Positions 38,791 through 49,210 of a stretch of DNA of 64,000 bases are shown here, piece by piece. Both the position numbers and the translations under genes were made by a program. The DNA is taken from contig NZ_CP108070.1 of assembly GCF_036178845.1 (NCBI RefSeq), positions 5,890,001-5,954,000 of the forward strand, written 5' to 3'. Each line of letters begins with the position of its first letter. Positions within the stretch are counted from its first letter, which is position 1. The stretch comes from Streptomyces sp. NBC_00271. Lineage in GTDB: Bacteria > Actinomycetota > Actinomycetes > Streptomycetales > Streptomycetaceae. The notes below the pieces were generated by a model. That model searched no databases and was not told where the DNA came from. It saw nothing but the letters and a program-made list of their open reading frames with translations.

Positions 38791-41700
38791 GTGAGCAGCA
38801 GGCCATCCCGAGGCGCTGCTCGCCTCGCAGCCATACTGGACGCGCTGCCCGATGCGTTGGTGCTGGTCAACGCCAATGGCACGGTCGTCAACGCCAACAC
38901 CATCGCCCTGGAGGCCTTCGAGGCCCCGGGTACGGCTCTGGTGGGCCGGGGGCTGCTCGATCTGCTGCCGCAGTTCGACTCGCGGCTGATCCCCGGGTCC
39001 ATGCGGCGGCCCGAGACGATCGACCAGCGCGGGCGGACCAAGCCGACCAGGATGATCGCGCGGCGGACCGACGGCAGCGAGTTCCCGGTCGAGGTCACCA
39101 GCGCGAACCTGGAGAACGGCCAGCAGGCCTACGACAGTTACGGTCCCACCCCCGACGAGCTGCTCATGCTCGTCGTACGCGATCTGTCGGGCACCGTCGA
39201 CACCGAGGCCGAACTCGCGCGTTCGCAACGACAGACCGAGATGATCCTGCGCGCGGCGGCCGAGGGTGTCGTGGGCACGGACACGGAGGGGCGGGTCGTC
39301 CTCGTCAATCCGGCGGCCGCTCAGATCCTGGGATACCGGGCCAGTGATCTCGGCGGGCAGGACCTGCACGCCCTCATCCTTCACTCGCGCGCGGACGGCG
39401 AGCCCTTCGCGTACGAGGAGTCCCCGCTCGCCGACACCCTGCGCTCCGGGCGCAAGCACCGGGTGCGCGGGCAGGTGCTGTGGTCCAAGTCCGGGAACAA
39501 GGTGCCGGTCGACCTGACGACCGCTCCGGTGCGCGACGGGGACCAGCTCGTCGGCGCCGTGATGACCTTCACCGACCGACGGCCGTACGACAGCCTCGTC
39601 GAGGAGAAGGACGCCGAGGCCACCCAGCACGCCGAGGAGATCGAGCGGATCGGCGAGGAGCACGCGGCGGAGCTGGCGGCGCTGCGCGAGCGGCACGCCG
39701 CCGAGCTCGCCGAGGTGAGCGAGCGCCACGAGGAGGAACTCGCCGCGGGCGACGAGCGGTACGCGGCGCTCGGCGAGCGCGAGAAGGACCGCTACGAGGC
39801 GCTGACCGCCCGGCACGATCAGCTCCTCTCCGTGCTCGGCCAGTCCCTGCGCGGGCCCCTCGACCAGCTGCGCGGTGAGCTCTCCAAGCTCGCCGCCGAC
39901 GACGCCGGCCAGCTGTGGCCCGAGGCCAACCAGGTACTTCACCACCTCGCGGCGGGCTACTCGCGGATCACGACCCTCGTCGACAACGTGCTCGGCTATC
40001 AGCGGCTGGACGCGGGGGCCGAGCAGATCGTCCGTACGAACGTGATGCTGGACGCGGTCGTCGCGGCCGGTGTCGACGGGGCCGTCGAGCTGATCGGGCC
40101 CGGGCGTGTGCAGTTCGCCGTGCACGCGCCGCCCATCGAGGCCGAGGTCGACCCGCAGCGGCTCGCGCAGGCGCTGGCGCACCTCATCGCGGACGTGGCC
40201 GGCGTCGACGCGACCGGCAACGCGCCGGCGTCCGCGGGCGGCTACATGGACAACACCGTCGTCGTGGCGGCGGCGCAGCGCGGCGAGGTCGTACGCATCG
40301 AGGTGCGCGGCCCGTACAGCGGGGGAGACCCGGTGCACGAGCCGATCGTGCGCGGAATCGTGCGCGCGCACGGCGGCGTACTGCAGACGCACGAGGTGCC
40401 GGGGATGAGCGGCAGCGCGTTCGTCCTGGAGGTGCCGATCGGCGACGGGGCCGGAGCGATGGCCCCCGAGGCCCCGGCGTCGACCGGTGCCGAGATCGCC
40501 CTCCCCGAGCAGGCCTCGCACCAGAACGGCGGCAACCAGAGCGGTGGCAGGCGGCGGGCCCGGCGGTCCTCCGTGGACGCCTTCCTGGAGAGCGAGGTCG
40601 CCCCCGCGGAGCCGGTCACGACCGAGAGCGGTGCGGCCGCTCCCACCGGGCGGCGCAGGCGCCGTACGGCCGCGGAGCAGGAGGCCGCCGAGGTGTCCGT
40701 GCCCGCGCAGGCCCAGGGCCCCGGTGACGGCGATGGCGTCGCCACCGGGCGCCGTCGCGGGCGGCCGAGCCCGGTCGAGGGCGCGGACGGCGACGCGGCC
40801 GAGGGCGTGTCGGAGGGCGCGGTCGTCATGGCGGGCGAGCACGCGGCGGGAACCGCGGCCGTGGGTACTGGACTGGGCGGGACGGTGCCTCCGCAGGGGG
40901 TTCCCGTGGCTTCTCCGCAAGGGGTGCCCGTGCCGTCCGGGCGGCGGGCACGGCGTGACGGCGAACAGCACGCGCTGCCGCCCGCGTTGCCCGCGGCGCC
41001 CAGCGCCCCGAGCGCGCCCGGTGCTCCGGGTGCCCCGGAGGCCGTCCCCGCCGAAGGTGCCGGCGCGCAGCCGACCGGTCGACGTCGGCGGGCGCTGGCG
41101 GCGGCGGCCGAGCGGGCCGCCGCGCAGGAAGGCGGCGCCCGGACCGTGTTCGCGCTTCCGCCCGCGGAAGCGGACCGCTCACCCGAGTACATCCAGGCCG
41201 AACAGGCCCAGCAGGCGCAACGGGCCCAGCAGCAGCTCCTGGAGCAGGCGGGCGACGCCGTCGGTGCCGTCGCCGGTCGTGGCCAGCGGGACGAGGGCCG
41301 GCACGACGGGATGCCGCACGACCCGGCCGACGATCACACTCCGCCCCAGCCGCACCCGGTTTCCGCGCCGTCGGGAGTGCGGACCCGCCAGGCCCCGGCC
41401 CCAGCTCGGCCCGACGCGGCGGCGGTTCCGGCCCAGGGCGTCCCCGTACCGGCCACCCCGGCGCCCGGAGCCCCGGCACAGGCCGTCCCCGCGCAGGCCC
41501 CGGCCCCTTGGCCGGCCCCGAACGCCGACGACACCTCCGGCGCCGGCACCCCCGTACCGCCCGGCGCCCCCGTACCTCCGGGAGCGCCCGTACCGCCCGG
41601 TGCACCCGCCCCGGCGGCGGCCGCCGCCCGTCAGGCCCAGCCGCAACCGCAGGCGCAGACTCCGGCGCCCGGCACCCCCCTCCCGCCGGAGCAGCCCGCG

Positions 41701-42918
41701 CAGTCGGTGCCCCGGCCGGGGGCTCAGCCGCGGGTCGCTCAGCCGCTGCCCGCCGAGGCCGCCGCGCCGATCGACCCCAACTCGACGCAGGGGCGCGCGT
41801 TCAGCGTGCGGACGCTCGGGCAGGGCGTGCCGTTCAGCCGTCAGTCGGCGCCGAACCAGCCGGGGGCCGTACCGGCCCGGGCGCAGGCGCAGGCGCAGCA
41901 GACCGCCACGCCTCCCCCGCACCAGACCAACGGCTCCGGCCGCCGCCGCAAGCTCGGCACTCCCCCCGAGCCGGCCGCCGAGCGCCCCGAAGCGACGGCG
42001 CGCCCGCACCCGCAGGCTGGGCAGACCGCCACGGCTCCCGGGCCGAGGCTGCCCGGAGCGACCGAGGGCGCCGGTCGCTCGTACGCCATAGGAGCCCCGG
42101 ACAAGAACGCCGACGAGGGTCCTGAGCCGCTGGACGGTCCCGGTGGCGCGGTCGAGGTCGCCGACCAGCCGCAGCCGCGGCCCGTGGACGACGAGCTGCC
42201 CCCGGAGCCGCTGGACAACCCGCGCCGCCTCCTTGTGTGGCCCGCGCCGGACGTGACGACCCAGCAGGCGCTGAGCGACCGCGGCTACCGGCCCGTCATC
42301 GTGAACTCGCGCGAGGAGGTGGACGCGCAGATCGCCGCGTTCCCGGCCGCGCTGTTCGTGGACCCGCTGACCGGTCCGATCACACGCACCGCGCTGCAGT
42401 CGCTGCGCCAGGCCGCCGTTGCCGCCGAGGTCCCGGTGCTGGTGACGGCGGGACTGGGGCAGGCGACGCGCGAGGCTGCGTACGGCGCCGATCCCGCCGT
42501 ACTCCTGAAGGCGCTCGCGCCGCGGGACTCCGACCAGCACCCGCCGCGCGTGCTGCTCATCGAGGAGCACGCGGAGATCGCGCTGGCGTTGACCTCGACG
42601 CTGGAGCGGCGCGGAATGCAGGTGGCGCGGGCGTCCACGGACGCGGACGCCGTCACGCTGGCCTCTCAGATGCGGCCGAACCTGGTCGTGATGGATCTGA
42701 TGCAGGTACGGCGTCGACGCGCCGGGATCGTGGACTGGCTGCGGGCGAACGGGCAGTTGAACCGCACACCGCTCGTCGTCTACACCGCGGCTGTCGACCA
42801 GGCCGAACTGCCGCGCCTCGCCGCGGGTGAGACGGTCCTGTTCCTCGCCGAGCGCTCGACGAGCGCCGAGGTGCAGGACCGGATCGTGGATCTGCTGGCG
42901 CGCATCGGCACGAACTGA
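38791..42918 (+). CDS. Giant hybrid sensor: two PAS domains, decayed histidine kinase, 550-residue Pro/Ala linker, receiver-like domain
   Basis: The 1375-residue protein has PAS domains at about 8-120 (LAAILDALPDALVLVNANGT) and 145-265 (GVVGTDTEGRVVLVNPAAAQ), and a coiled coil rich in Glu/Ala (270-345). A kinase core follows in which the H-box reads LGQSLRGPLDQLRGEL, so the phosphoacceptor His is Gln, and an ATPase-like remnant (VRGIVRAHGGVLQTHEVPGM). A low-complexity linker spans about 545-1135. The C-terminus is receiver-like (PRVLLIEEHAEIALALTSTL, Asp in VVMDLMQV, VVYTAA) but lacks the usual Lys. GTG 38791 follows AGGGAGGAAG. It is probably a protein-protein signalling scaffold. Confidence 0.82.
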   Translation: MSSRPSRGAARLAAILDALPDALVLVNANGTVVNANTIALEAFEAPGTALVGRGLLDLLPQFDSRLIPGSMRRPETIDQRGRTKPTRMIARRTDGSEFPVEVTSANLENGQQAYDSYGPTPDELLMLVVRDLSGTVDTEAELARSQRQTEMILRAAAEGVVGTDTEGRVVLVNPAAAQILGYRASDLGGQDLHALILHSRADGEPFAYEESPLADTLRSGRKHRVRGQVLWSKSGNKVPVDLTTAPVRDGDQLVGAVMTFTDRRPYDSLVEEKDAEATQHAEEIERIGEEHAAELAALRERHAAELAEVSERHEEELAAGDERYAALGEREKDRYEALTARHDQLLSVLGQSLRGPLDQLRGELSKLAADDAGQLWPEANQVLHHLAAGYSRITTLVDNVLGYQRLDAGAEQIVRTNVMLDAVVAAGVDGAVELIGPGRVQFAVHAPPIEAEVDPQRLAQALAHLIADVAGVDATGNAPASAGGYMDNTVVVAAAQRGEVVRIEVRGPYSGGDPVHEPIVRGIVRAHGGVLQTHEVPGMSGSAFVLEVPIGDGAGAMAPEAPASTGAEIALPEQASHQNGGNQSGGRRRARRSSVDAFLESEVAPAEPVTTESGAAAPTGRRRRRTAAEQEAAEVSVPAQAQGPGDGDGVATGRRRGRPSPVEGADGDAAEGVSEGAVVMAGEHAAGTAAVGTGLGGTVPPQGVPVASPQGVPVPSGRRARRDGEQHALPPALPAAPSAPSAPGAPGAPEAVPAEGAGAQPTGRRRRALAAAAERAAAQEGGARTVFALPPAEADRSPEYIQAEQAQQAQRAQQQLLEQAGDAVGAVAGRGQRDEGRHDGMPHDPADDHTPPQPHPVSAPSGVRTRQAPAPARPDAAAVPAQGVPVPATPAPGAPAQAVPAQAPAPWPAPNADDTSGAGTPVPPGAPVPPGAPVPPGAPAPAAAAARQAQPQPQAQTPAPGTPLPPEQPAQSVPRPGAQPRVAQPLPAEAAAPIDPNSTQGRAFSVRTLGQGVPFSRQSAPNQPGAVPARAQAQAQQTATPPPHQTNGSGRRRKLGTPPEPAAERPEATARPHPQAGQTATAPGPRLPGATEGAGRSYAIGAPDKNADEGPEPLDGPGGAVEVADQPQPRPVDDELPPEPLDNPRRLLVWPAPDVTTQQALSDRGYRPVIVNSREEVDAQIAAFPAALFVDPLTGPITRTALQSLRQAAVAAEVPVLVTAGLGQATREAAYGADPAVLLKALAPRDSDQHPPRVLLIEEHAEIALALTSTLERRGMQVARASTDADAVTLASQMRPNLVVMDLMQVRRRRAGIVDWLRANGQLNRTPLVVYTAAVDQAELPRLAAGETVLFLAERSTSAEVQDRIVDLLARIGTN

Positions 42919-42957
42919 CCCGCTGCGCTGCGGGCCTCGAACTGGACTCACACATAC

Positions 42958-43001
42958 GACGGTTGGGGTGCTGTTTCACGTGAAACAGCACCCCAACCGT
43001 C
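42958..43001. terminator. 44-bp perfect palindrome: terminator with parS at its centre
   Basis: GACGGTTGGGGTGCTGTTTC plus AC (42958-42979) is followed directly by its exact reverse complement (42980-43001). It lies between the convergent ends of the hybrid sensor and the acyl-CoA ligase and would form a 22-bp hairpin arm on either strand. Confidence 0.9.
42972..42987. promoter_or_regulatory. parS chromosome-partitioning site
   Basis: TGTTTCACGTGAAACA matches the 16-bp bacterial parS consensus exactly, and its GTTTCACGTGAAAC core is the known streptomycete site. ParB binds such sites to load and condense the origin region before sporulation. Its presence places the window in the origin-proximal part of the chromosome. 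Confidence 0.93.
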
Positions 43002-43019
43002 ATTCTGCCGTCGAGGGCC

Positions 43020-44675
<1,656 letters not shown>

Positions 44676-44814
44676 GGCGTCCTCCCGGGGCGACATTGCC
44701 TACGAGGCGGTAAGGGATGCGCTGATTCTGCGCACATACCACGCGGTATGTCACTAGCTCCGGCCGATCGATCAGGTCACAGGGGCCGTTCGGCCCGGAT
44801 CTGCCGAAGGTCAG

Positions 44815-45360
44815 TCAGCGCACGGGTTCCAGCTCCGGGTCCTCGCGCAGCTTGCCCAACGCCCGTGACACCGCCGACTTGACCGTGCCGACGGAGACGC
44901 CGAGCACCTCCGCGGTCTGTGCCTCGCTCAGGTCCTCGTAGTACCGAAGGACGACCATGGCCCGCTGCCGCGCCGGGAGCTTCATGATCGCGCGCCACAT
45001 CGCGTCGTGCAGCGCCTGCTGCTCGGCCGGGTCCCCGGCGGGGACGTCCTCCGGCTCCGGGAGCTCGTCGCACACGAACTCGTCGACCTTGCGCTTGCGC
45101 CACTGCGAGGTCCGGGTGTTCAGCAGCGCACGCCGTACATAGCCGTCGAGCGCGCGGTGGTCCTCGATCCGCTCCCACGCGACGTAGGTCTTGGTCAGCG
45201 CGGTCTGCAGCAGGTCCTCGGCGTCGCTCGGGTTCGCGGTCAGCGAGCGGGCGGTACGCAGCAGCACCGGCTGGCGGGCCTTCATGTACGACGAGAACGA
45301 CGGGTACGGAAGGGTCCGCGTCCCACCGTTCGAACCGCTGGTGCAGACGAGTGAGGTCAT
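44815..45360 (-). CDS. SigE-family ECF RNA polymerase sigma factor
   Basis: The 181-residue protein has region 2 (FSSYMKARQPVLLRTARSLT, ANPSDAEDLLQTALTKTYVA) and region 4 (LPARQRAMVVLRYYEDLSEA, QTAEVLGVSVGTVKSAVSRA). It belongs to the Streptomyces SigE-like ECF41/SigE group without an adjacent anti-sigma gene. TAGCGT lies six bases before the ATG on the minus strand, so the mRNA is probably leaderless. It sits between the Ltp2 gene and the CoA ligase; a link to the steroid genes is unproven. Confidence 0.92.
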   Translation of the reverse strand: MTSLVCTSGSNGGTRTLPYPSFSSYMKARQPVLLRTARSLTANPSDAEDLLQTALTKTYVAWERIEDHRALDGYVRRALLNTRTSQWRKRKVDEFVCDELPEPEDVPAGDPAEQQALHDAMWRAIMKLPARQRAMVVLRYYEDLSEAQTAEVLGVSVGTVKSAVSRALGKLREDPELEPVR

Positions 45361-45614
45361 GGCTCCACGCTAGGAGTGACCCCTACCTTTTCGGATCGGC
45401 CGCAGGTCCCGAAGAGGTGTCCCCCTCAGGTTGTAGGAGGGGGGCCGGCCCCACCTCCTGAGGGTGGACGAGCGGCGCCCGCACCCTGAGGGTTCACCCC
45501 TGAGAGACCCGTACGGCCGTAGTACGACGGCGGCCGCCGTACTACCCGGGATGTCCCCGCGGGCCCCCGAAGGCTCTGTGAGGCGGGGAGAGCGGGGAGA
45601 GCCCGACAGCGTAC

Positions 45615-46784
45615 TCACACCCCGTCCGCCCCCAGGATCAACCCCGACGTGGGGACCCCGGTGCCCGCGGTGACCAGGGTGCGACCGGCGCCCGGTATCT
45701 GGTTCACGGACGTGCCGCGCAGCTGGCGTACGGCCTCCGCCACCCCGTTCATCCCGTGCAGATACGCCTCCCCGAGTTGCCCCCCGTGGGTGTTCAGCGG
45801 AAGCTGCTCCTCGGCGACGAAGTCCGCGGCCTCCCCCGGCTTGCAGAACCCGAACTCCTCCAACTGCATCAGCACGAACGGCGTGAAGTGGTCGTACAGG
45901 ATGCCCACGTCGATGTCCGTAGGGGTCAGCCCCGAGGTCCGCCACAGCTGGCGCGCCACGACCCCCATCTCCGGCAGCCCGGTCAGCTCGTCCCGGTAGA
46001 AACTCGTCATCTGTTCCTGCGCCCGGCCCGCACCCTGGGCCGCCGCCGTGATCACCGCAGGCGGATGCGGCAGCTCCCGGGCGCGCTCCACGGAGGTGAC
46101 GACCAGGGCCTGGCCGCCGTCCGTCTCCTGGCAGCAGTCCAGCAGCCGCAGCGGCTCCACGATCCACCGCGAGGCCGCGTGTTCGGCGAGGGTGATCGGT
46201 CTGCCGTGGAAGTACGCCGCCGGGTTCGTCGCCGCGTACTTGCGGTCCACTACGGCGACATGGCCGAACACCTCGGGCGTCAGTGCGTAGGTGTGCAGAT
46301 ACCGCTGGGCCGCCATCGCCACCCAGGACGCCGGGGTGAGCAGCCCGAACGGCAGGGCCCAGCCCAGCGCGACGCCCTCGGCCGACGGCTCCCGCTGCTG
46401 CACCCCCGCTCCGAATCTCCGCCCCGACCGCTCGTTGAACGCCCGGTAGCAGACGACGACCTCGGCCACCCCGGTCGCCACCGCGAGCGCCGCCTGCTGG
46501 ACGGTGGCGCAGGCCGCACCCCCTCCGTAGTGCACCCGGGAGAAGAAGGACAGCTCGCCGATCCCGGCCGCCTGGGCGACGGTGATCTCCGGGCTGGTGT
46601 CCATGGTGAAGGTGACCATCCCGTCCACCTCGGCCGGCGTCAGCCCCGCGTCGTCGAGGGCCGCCCGCACCGCCTCCGCGGCGAGCGTCAGCTCGCTGCG
46701 CCCGGAGTCCTTGGAGAACTCGGTGGCCCCGATCCCGACGATCGCCGCCCGGCCGCCGAGCCGGTCCCTCGTGCGTACGCTCAC
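45615..46784 (-). CDS. Thiolase-fold lipid-transfer protein, Ltp2-type retro-aldolase
   Basis: The 389-residue protein is a SCP-x thiolase-like protein: AAIVGIGATEFSKDSGRSEL, EVDGMVTFTMDTSPEITVAQ, GWALPFGLLTPASWVAMAAQ, GILYDHFTPFVLMQLEEFGF, and LNTHGGQLGEAYLHGMNGVA. It has the length of Mycobacterium Ltp2 (386). There Ltp2 with the DUF35 part of ChsH2 cleaves the 17-hydroxy-side-chain CoA ester to a 17-ketosteroid and propionyl-CoA. It ends the five-gene operon and overlaps the MaoC gene by 4 bp (ATGA-type). Confidence 0.9.
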   Translation of the reverse strand: MSVRTRDRLGGRAAIVGIGATEFSKDSGRSELTLAAEAVRAALDDAGLTPAEVDGMVTFTMDTSPEITVAQAAGIGELSFFSRVHYGGGAACATVQQAALAVATGVAEVVVCYRAFNERSGRRFGAGVQQREPSAEGVALGWALPFGLLTPASWVAMAAQRYLHTYALTPEVFGHVAVVDRKYAATNPAAYFHGRPITLAEHAASRWIVEPLRLLDCCQETDGGQALVVTSVERARELPHPPAVITAAAQGAGRAQEQMTSFYRDELTGLPEMGVVARQLWRTSGLTPTDIDVGILYDHFTPFVLMQLEEFGFCKPGEAADFVAEEQLPLNTHGGQLGEAYLHGMNGVAEAVRQLRGTSVNQIPGAGRTLVTAGTGVPTSGLILGADGV

Positions 46785-47272
46785 GAGGCGCCTCCGGTCG
46801 GCAGCGTGACCGTCACGGTCCCGGTCACATGTCTGCCGATGCCGTTCGCCCCGACGACGCGCACGGTCGCGGTGTCGCCCTCGACCTCTTCGACCTTGCC
46901 GGTCAACACCATCGTGTCGCCGGGGTAGTTGGGCGCTCCCAGCCGTATGGCCACCTTGCGGAGGACGGCCGCCGGTCCGAAGTGGTCCGTGATGTATCGC
47001 CCGACGAGGCCGTTGGTGGTCAGGATGTTCATGAAGACGTCGGGGGAGCCCCTGTGCCGTGCCAGCTCGGCGTCGTGGTGCACGTCCTGGTAGTCCCGGG
47101 AGGCGATGGCCCCGGCCACGATCAGCGTGCGCGTGATCTCGATCTCCAGCGGCGGCAGCTCGTCACCGACCCGCGCCCGCTCGCCCTCTCCGACTCGCAC
47201 GCACCCGTCCTCTCCGACCCGCACGCGCTGTCCCTCCACGCCCCGGGCGCGCTCCCCTTCCCCGACCCTCAT
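46781..47272 (-). CDS. MaoC-like hydratase, ChsH1-type
   Basis: The 163-residue protein has a hot-dog fold core from about residue 42: LEIEITRTLIVAGAIASRDY, QDVHHDAELARHRGSPDVFM, NILTTNGLVGRYITDHFGPA, matching ChsH1 (about 129 residues), which lacks part of the catalytic set and pairs with ChsH2. The first 40 residues are a repeated GERARG/VRVGEDG tract not found in ChsH1. ATG 47272 overlaps the dehydrogenase stop (ATGA). A longer frame to 47665 lies over that gene and is rejected. Confidence 0.86.
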   Translation of the reverse strand: MRVGEGERARGVEGQRVRVGEDGCVRVGEGERARVGDELPPLEIEITRTLIVAGAIASRDYQDVHHDAELARHRGSPDVFMNILTTNGLVGRYITDHFGPAAVLRKVAIRLGAPNYPGDTMVLTGKVEEVEGDTATVRVVGANGIGRHVTGTVTVTLPTGGAS

Positions 47273-48300
47273 GTCTCCTCCTCCCCGCTCGCGATCAGCT
47301 CCCCCAGTTCCTGGAGGACTTCGCTCCCGCACCCCAGGTACGCGTCCAGCTGCCGCCCCCACAGGAAGTGCCGGTGCACCGGGTGCTCCAGGTCGGCGCC
47401 CGTCCCTCCGTGCAGATGCTGGCCCGCGTGAACGACCCGCTGACCCGCCTCGGACGCCCACCAGGCCGCGGTCAGCGCGTGCGTCGCGTACGCGAGCCCC
47501 TCGTCGCGCCGCCACGCCGCCTCGTACGCCGTCACCCGTATCGCCTCGGTGTCCATGTACGCGTCCGCGGCCCGGAGTTGGACACCCTGCTTGGCCGCGA
47601 GCGGACGTCCGAACTGCTCGCGTGTGTTGGTGTGCTCCACGGCTCGTGCCAGCGACCCGGCGCACACCCCGGCCTGCAGCCCCGCGAAGGCCGTCCGGGC
47701 GGTGGCGAGCACGTCGTCGTACGCGTCCGTCCCGCCCACCGGCTCACCCGGCGTCCCCTCCAGCGTCAGCCGTCCCGCCGCCCAGGGCGCCGTCAGCTCG
47801 ACCGGCGCGCACCGCGCGTCAGCGGTCCGCACGAGCCACAACCGGCGCCGGTCGTCCGCGACGAGCACATGGCTGGCGTCCCTCAGCCACGGCACCACGG
47901 GGACGACGCCGCTCAGCCGCCCCGCCGCGTCCGCCCGTACGCCTCCCGGCTCGAAGACCGCCCCGCACACCACCGCCGTCCCGTCCCCGATCCCCGGCAG
48001 CAGCCGCTCCCGCTGCTCCGGTGATCCGTGGGCGGACACCGCCAGCAGCCCGTACACACAGCTGGCCGCGAACGGCACCTGGGCCGTGGTCCGCCCCTGC
48101 TCCTCCAGGAGCAGTACAAGGCCGAGGAGCCCCGTGTCCGCGACGGCCGCCACCAGCCCGGCCGCGCACAGCGCCTTCCATGTCTCGGCGTCGCTGCTGC
48201 TGCCGGCCGCGGCGAGCCGCTCCGGGGTGGAGAGGTCGCCGAAGATCCGCGCGGCCAGGTCGCGGGCGGCCGCCTGTTCCTCGGTGGGCGTGAAGTCCAT
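47269..48300 (-). CDS. Acyl-CoA dehydrogenase, FadE28/ChsE1-like
   Basis: The 343-residue protein starts MDFTPTEEQAAARDLAARIF and contains GLLGLVLLLEEQGRTTAQVP, VPWLRDASHVLVADDRRRLW, AVEHTNTREQFGRPLAAKQG and HAGQHLHGGTGADLEHPVHR. Length and short FAD-contact pattern fit FadE28 (339 residues). In Mycobacterium FadE28 and FadE29 form an alpha2beta2 enzyme with split active site acting on the steroid propionyl-CoA side chain. It lies one base after the upstream gene and overlaps the next by 4 bp. Confidence 0.87.
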   Translation of the reverse strand: MDFTPTEEQAAARDLAARIFGDLSTPERLAAAGSSSDAETWKALCAAGLVAAVADTGLLGLVLLLEEQGRTTAQVPFAASCVYGLLAVSAHGSPEQRERLLPGIGDGTAVVCGAVFEPGGVRADAAGRLSGVVPVVPWLRDASHVLVADDRRRLWLVRTADARCAPVELTAPWAAGRLTLEGTPGEPVGGTDAYDDVLATARTAFAGLQAGVCAGSLARAVEHTNTREQFGRPLAAKQGVQLRAADAYMDTEAIRVTAYEAAWRRDEGLAYATHALTAAWWASEAGQRVVHAGQHLHGGTGADLEHPVHRHFLWGRQLDAYLGCGSEVLQELGELIASGEEET

Positions 48301-48301
48301 G

Positions 48302-49210
48302 TCAGCGTCCCCCCTCCGCACCGGCCCGGAAGACCGGCAGCACCAGCTCCTCGTCGTACCGCTCGAACCTGAGCCGCACGGGCATCCCGATCCGCACCTT
48401 GTCGGACGGCACCCCGATGACGTTGCTGACGATCCGGACGCCCTCGGCGAGCTCGATCAGGCCCACGGCGTACGGAGGGTCGAAGGCGGGGAACGGCGGG
48501 TGGTGCATGACGACGTACGAGTAGACCGTCCCGTCGCCGCTCGCCTCGAGCGTGTCCCACTCCGGGGAGCCGCACGCGCCGCACCCCGGCAGCCAGGGAA
48601 ACCGCAGCGTCCCGCAGCCGCCGCACCGCTGGATCAGCAGCTGGTGCCGGCCGACGCCCTCCCAGAACCCGGCGTTGTCCCGGTTGACGACCGGTCGCGG
48701 CCGGGTCGCCTTGGGCTTGGCGCGCGCCGGGGCGTACTTGAGGATCCGGAACCGGTGCGTCCCCGCCGGCTCTCCGTTCGCCCGTACGTCCATCCGTGTC
48801 GTGACGAAGTGCCCGGTGCCCAGCTTGGTGGTCTTGCGCTCGGAGACCGACTCGATCACCGCGTCGAAGGTGATCTCGTCGCCGGGCCGCAGCGGGCGCA
48901 GGTACTCCTGCTCGCAGTCGGTGGCGACCACGGAGGTGCAGCCGGCCTCGTCGAGCAGGCCGAGCAGCTCGTCGTACGCGTCCGAGCGGCCCTCGTGCCC
49001 GGACAGGCCGCCCATCGTCCACGCCTGGAGCATGGTGGGCGGCGCCACGGCGTCCGGGCCCGTGTACGCCGCGTTGGTGTCGCCCATCGCCTCGCACCAG
49101 TGCCGGATCATCGGCTCGTTGACCGGGTCCTTGCCCACGCCCGCGACGGCGGCCGCACGCCCTTCGTACGCCTTGAGCCGCGCCTCCAGCTCGGCCGCCT
49201 CGTCGCTCAC
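48302..49210 (-). CDS. MaoC/DUF35 fusion, ChsH2-like hydratase-aldolase partner
   Basis: The 302-residue protein has a MaoC-like N-terminal half (VNEPMIRHWCEAMGDTNAAY, TMLQAWTMGGLSGHEG, YLRPLRPGDEITFDAVIESV) and a DUF35 half with a zinc ribbon, QRCGGCGTLRFPWLPGCGAC, followed by an OB fold (GTVYSYVVMHHPPFPAFDPP). This is exactly the ChsH2 layout. The MaoC part hydrates the side-chain enoyl-CoA with ChsH1; the DUF35 part pairs with Ltp2. The GTG start at 49210 overlaps the dehydrogenase stop (GTGA). Confidence 0.9.
   Translation of the reverse strand: MSDEAAELEARLKAYEGRAAAVAGVGKDPVNEPMIRHWCEAMGDTNAAYTGPDAVAPPTMLQAWTMGGLSGHEGRSDAYDELLGLLDEAGCTSVVATDCEQEYLRPLRPGDEITFDAVIESVSERKTTKLGTGHFVTTRMDVRANGEPAGTHRFRILKYAPARAKPKATRPRPVVNRDNAGFWEGVGRHQLLIQRCGGCGTLRFPWLPGCGACGSPEWDTLEASGDGTVYSYVVMHHPPFPAFDPPYAVGLIELAEGVRIVSNVIGVPSDKVRIGMPVRLRFERYDEELVLPVFRAGAEGGR

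Noticed and set aside
46781..47665. A longer MaoC frame starting at 47665
   Set aside because: The added 131 residues lie wholly over the acyl-CoA dehydrogenase gene in another frame and are Arg/Gly-rich shadow translation. The ATG at 47272 has a good site and a 4-bp overlap.
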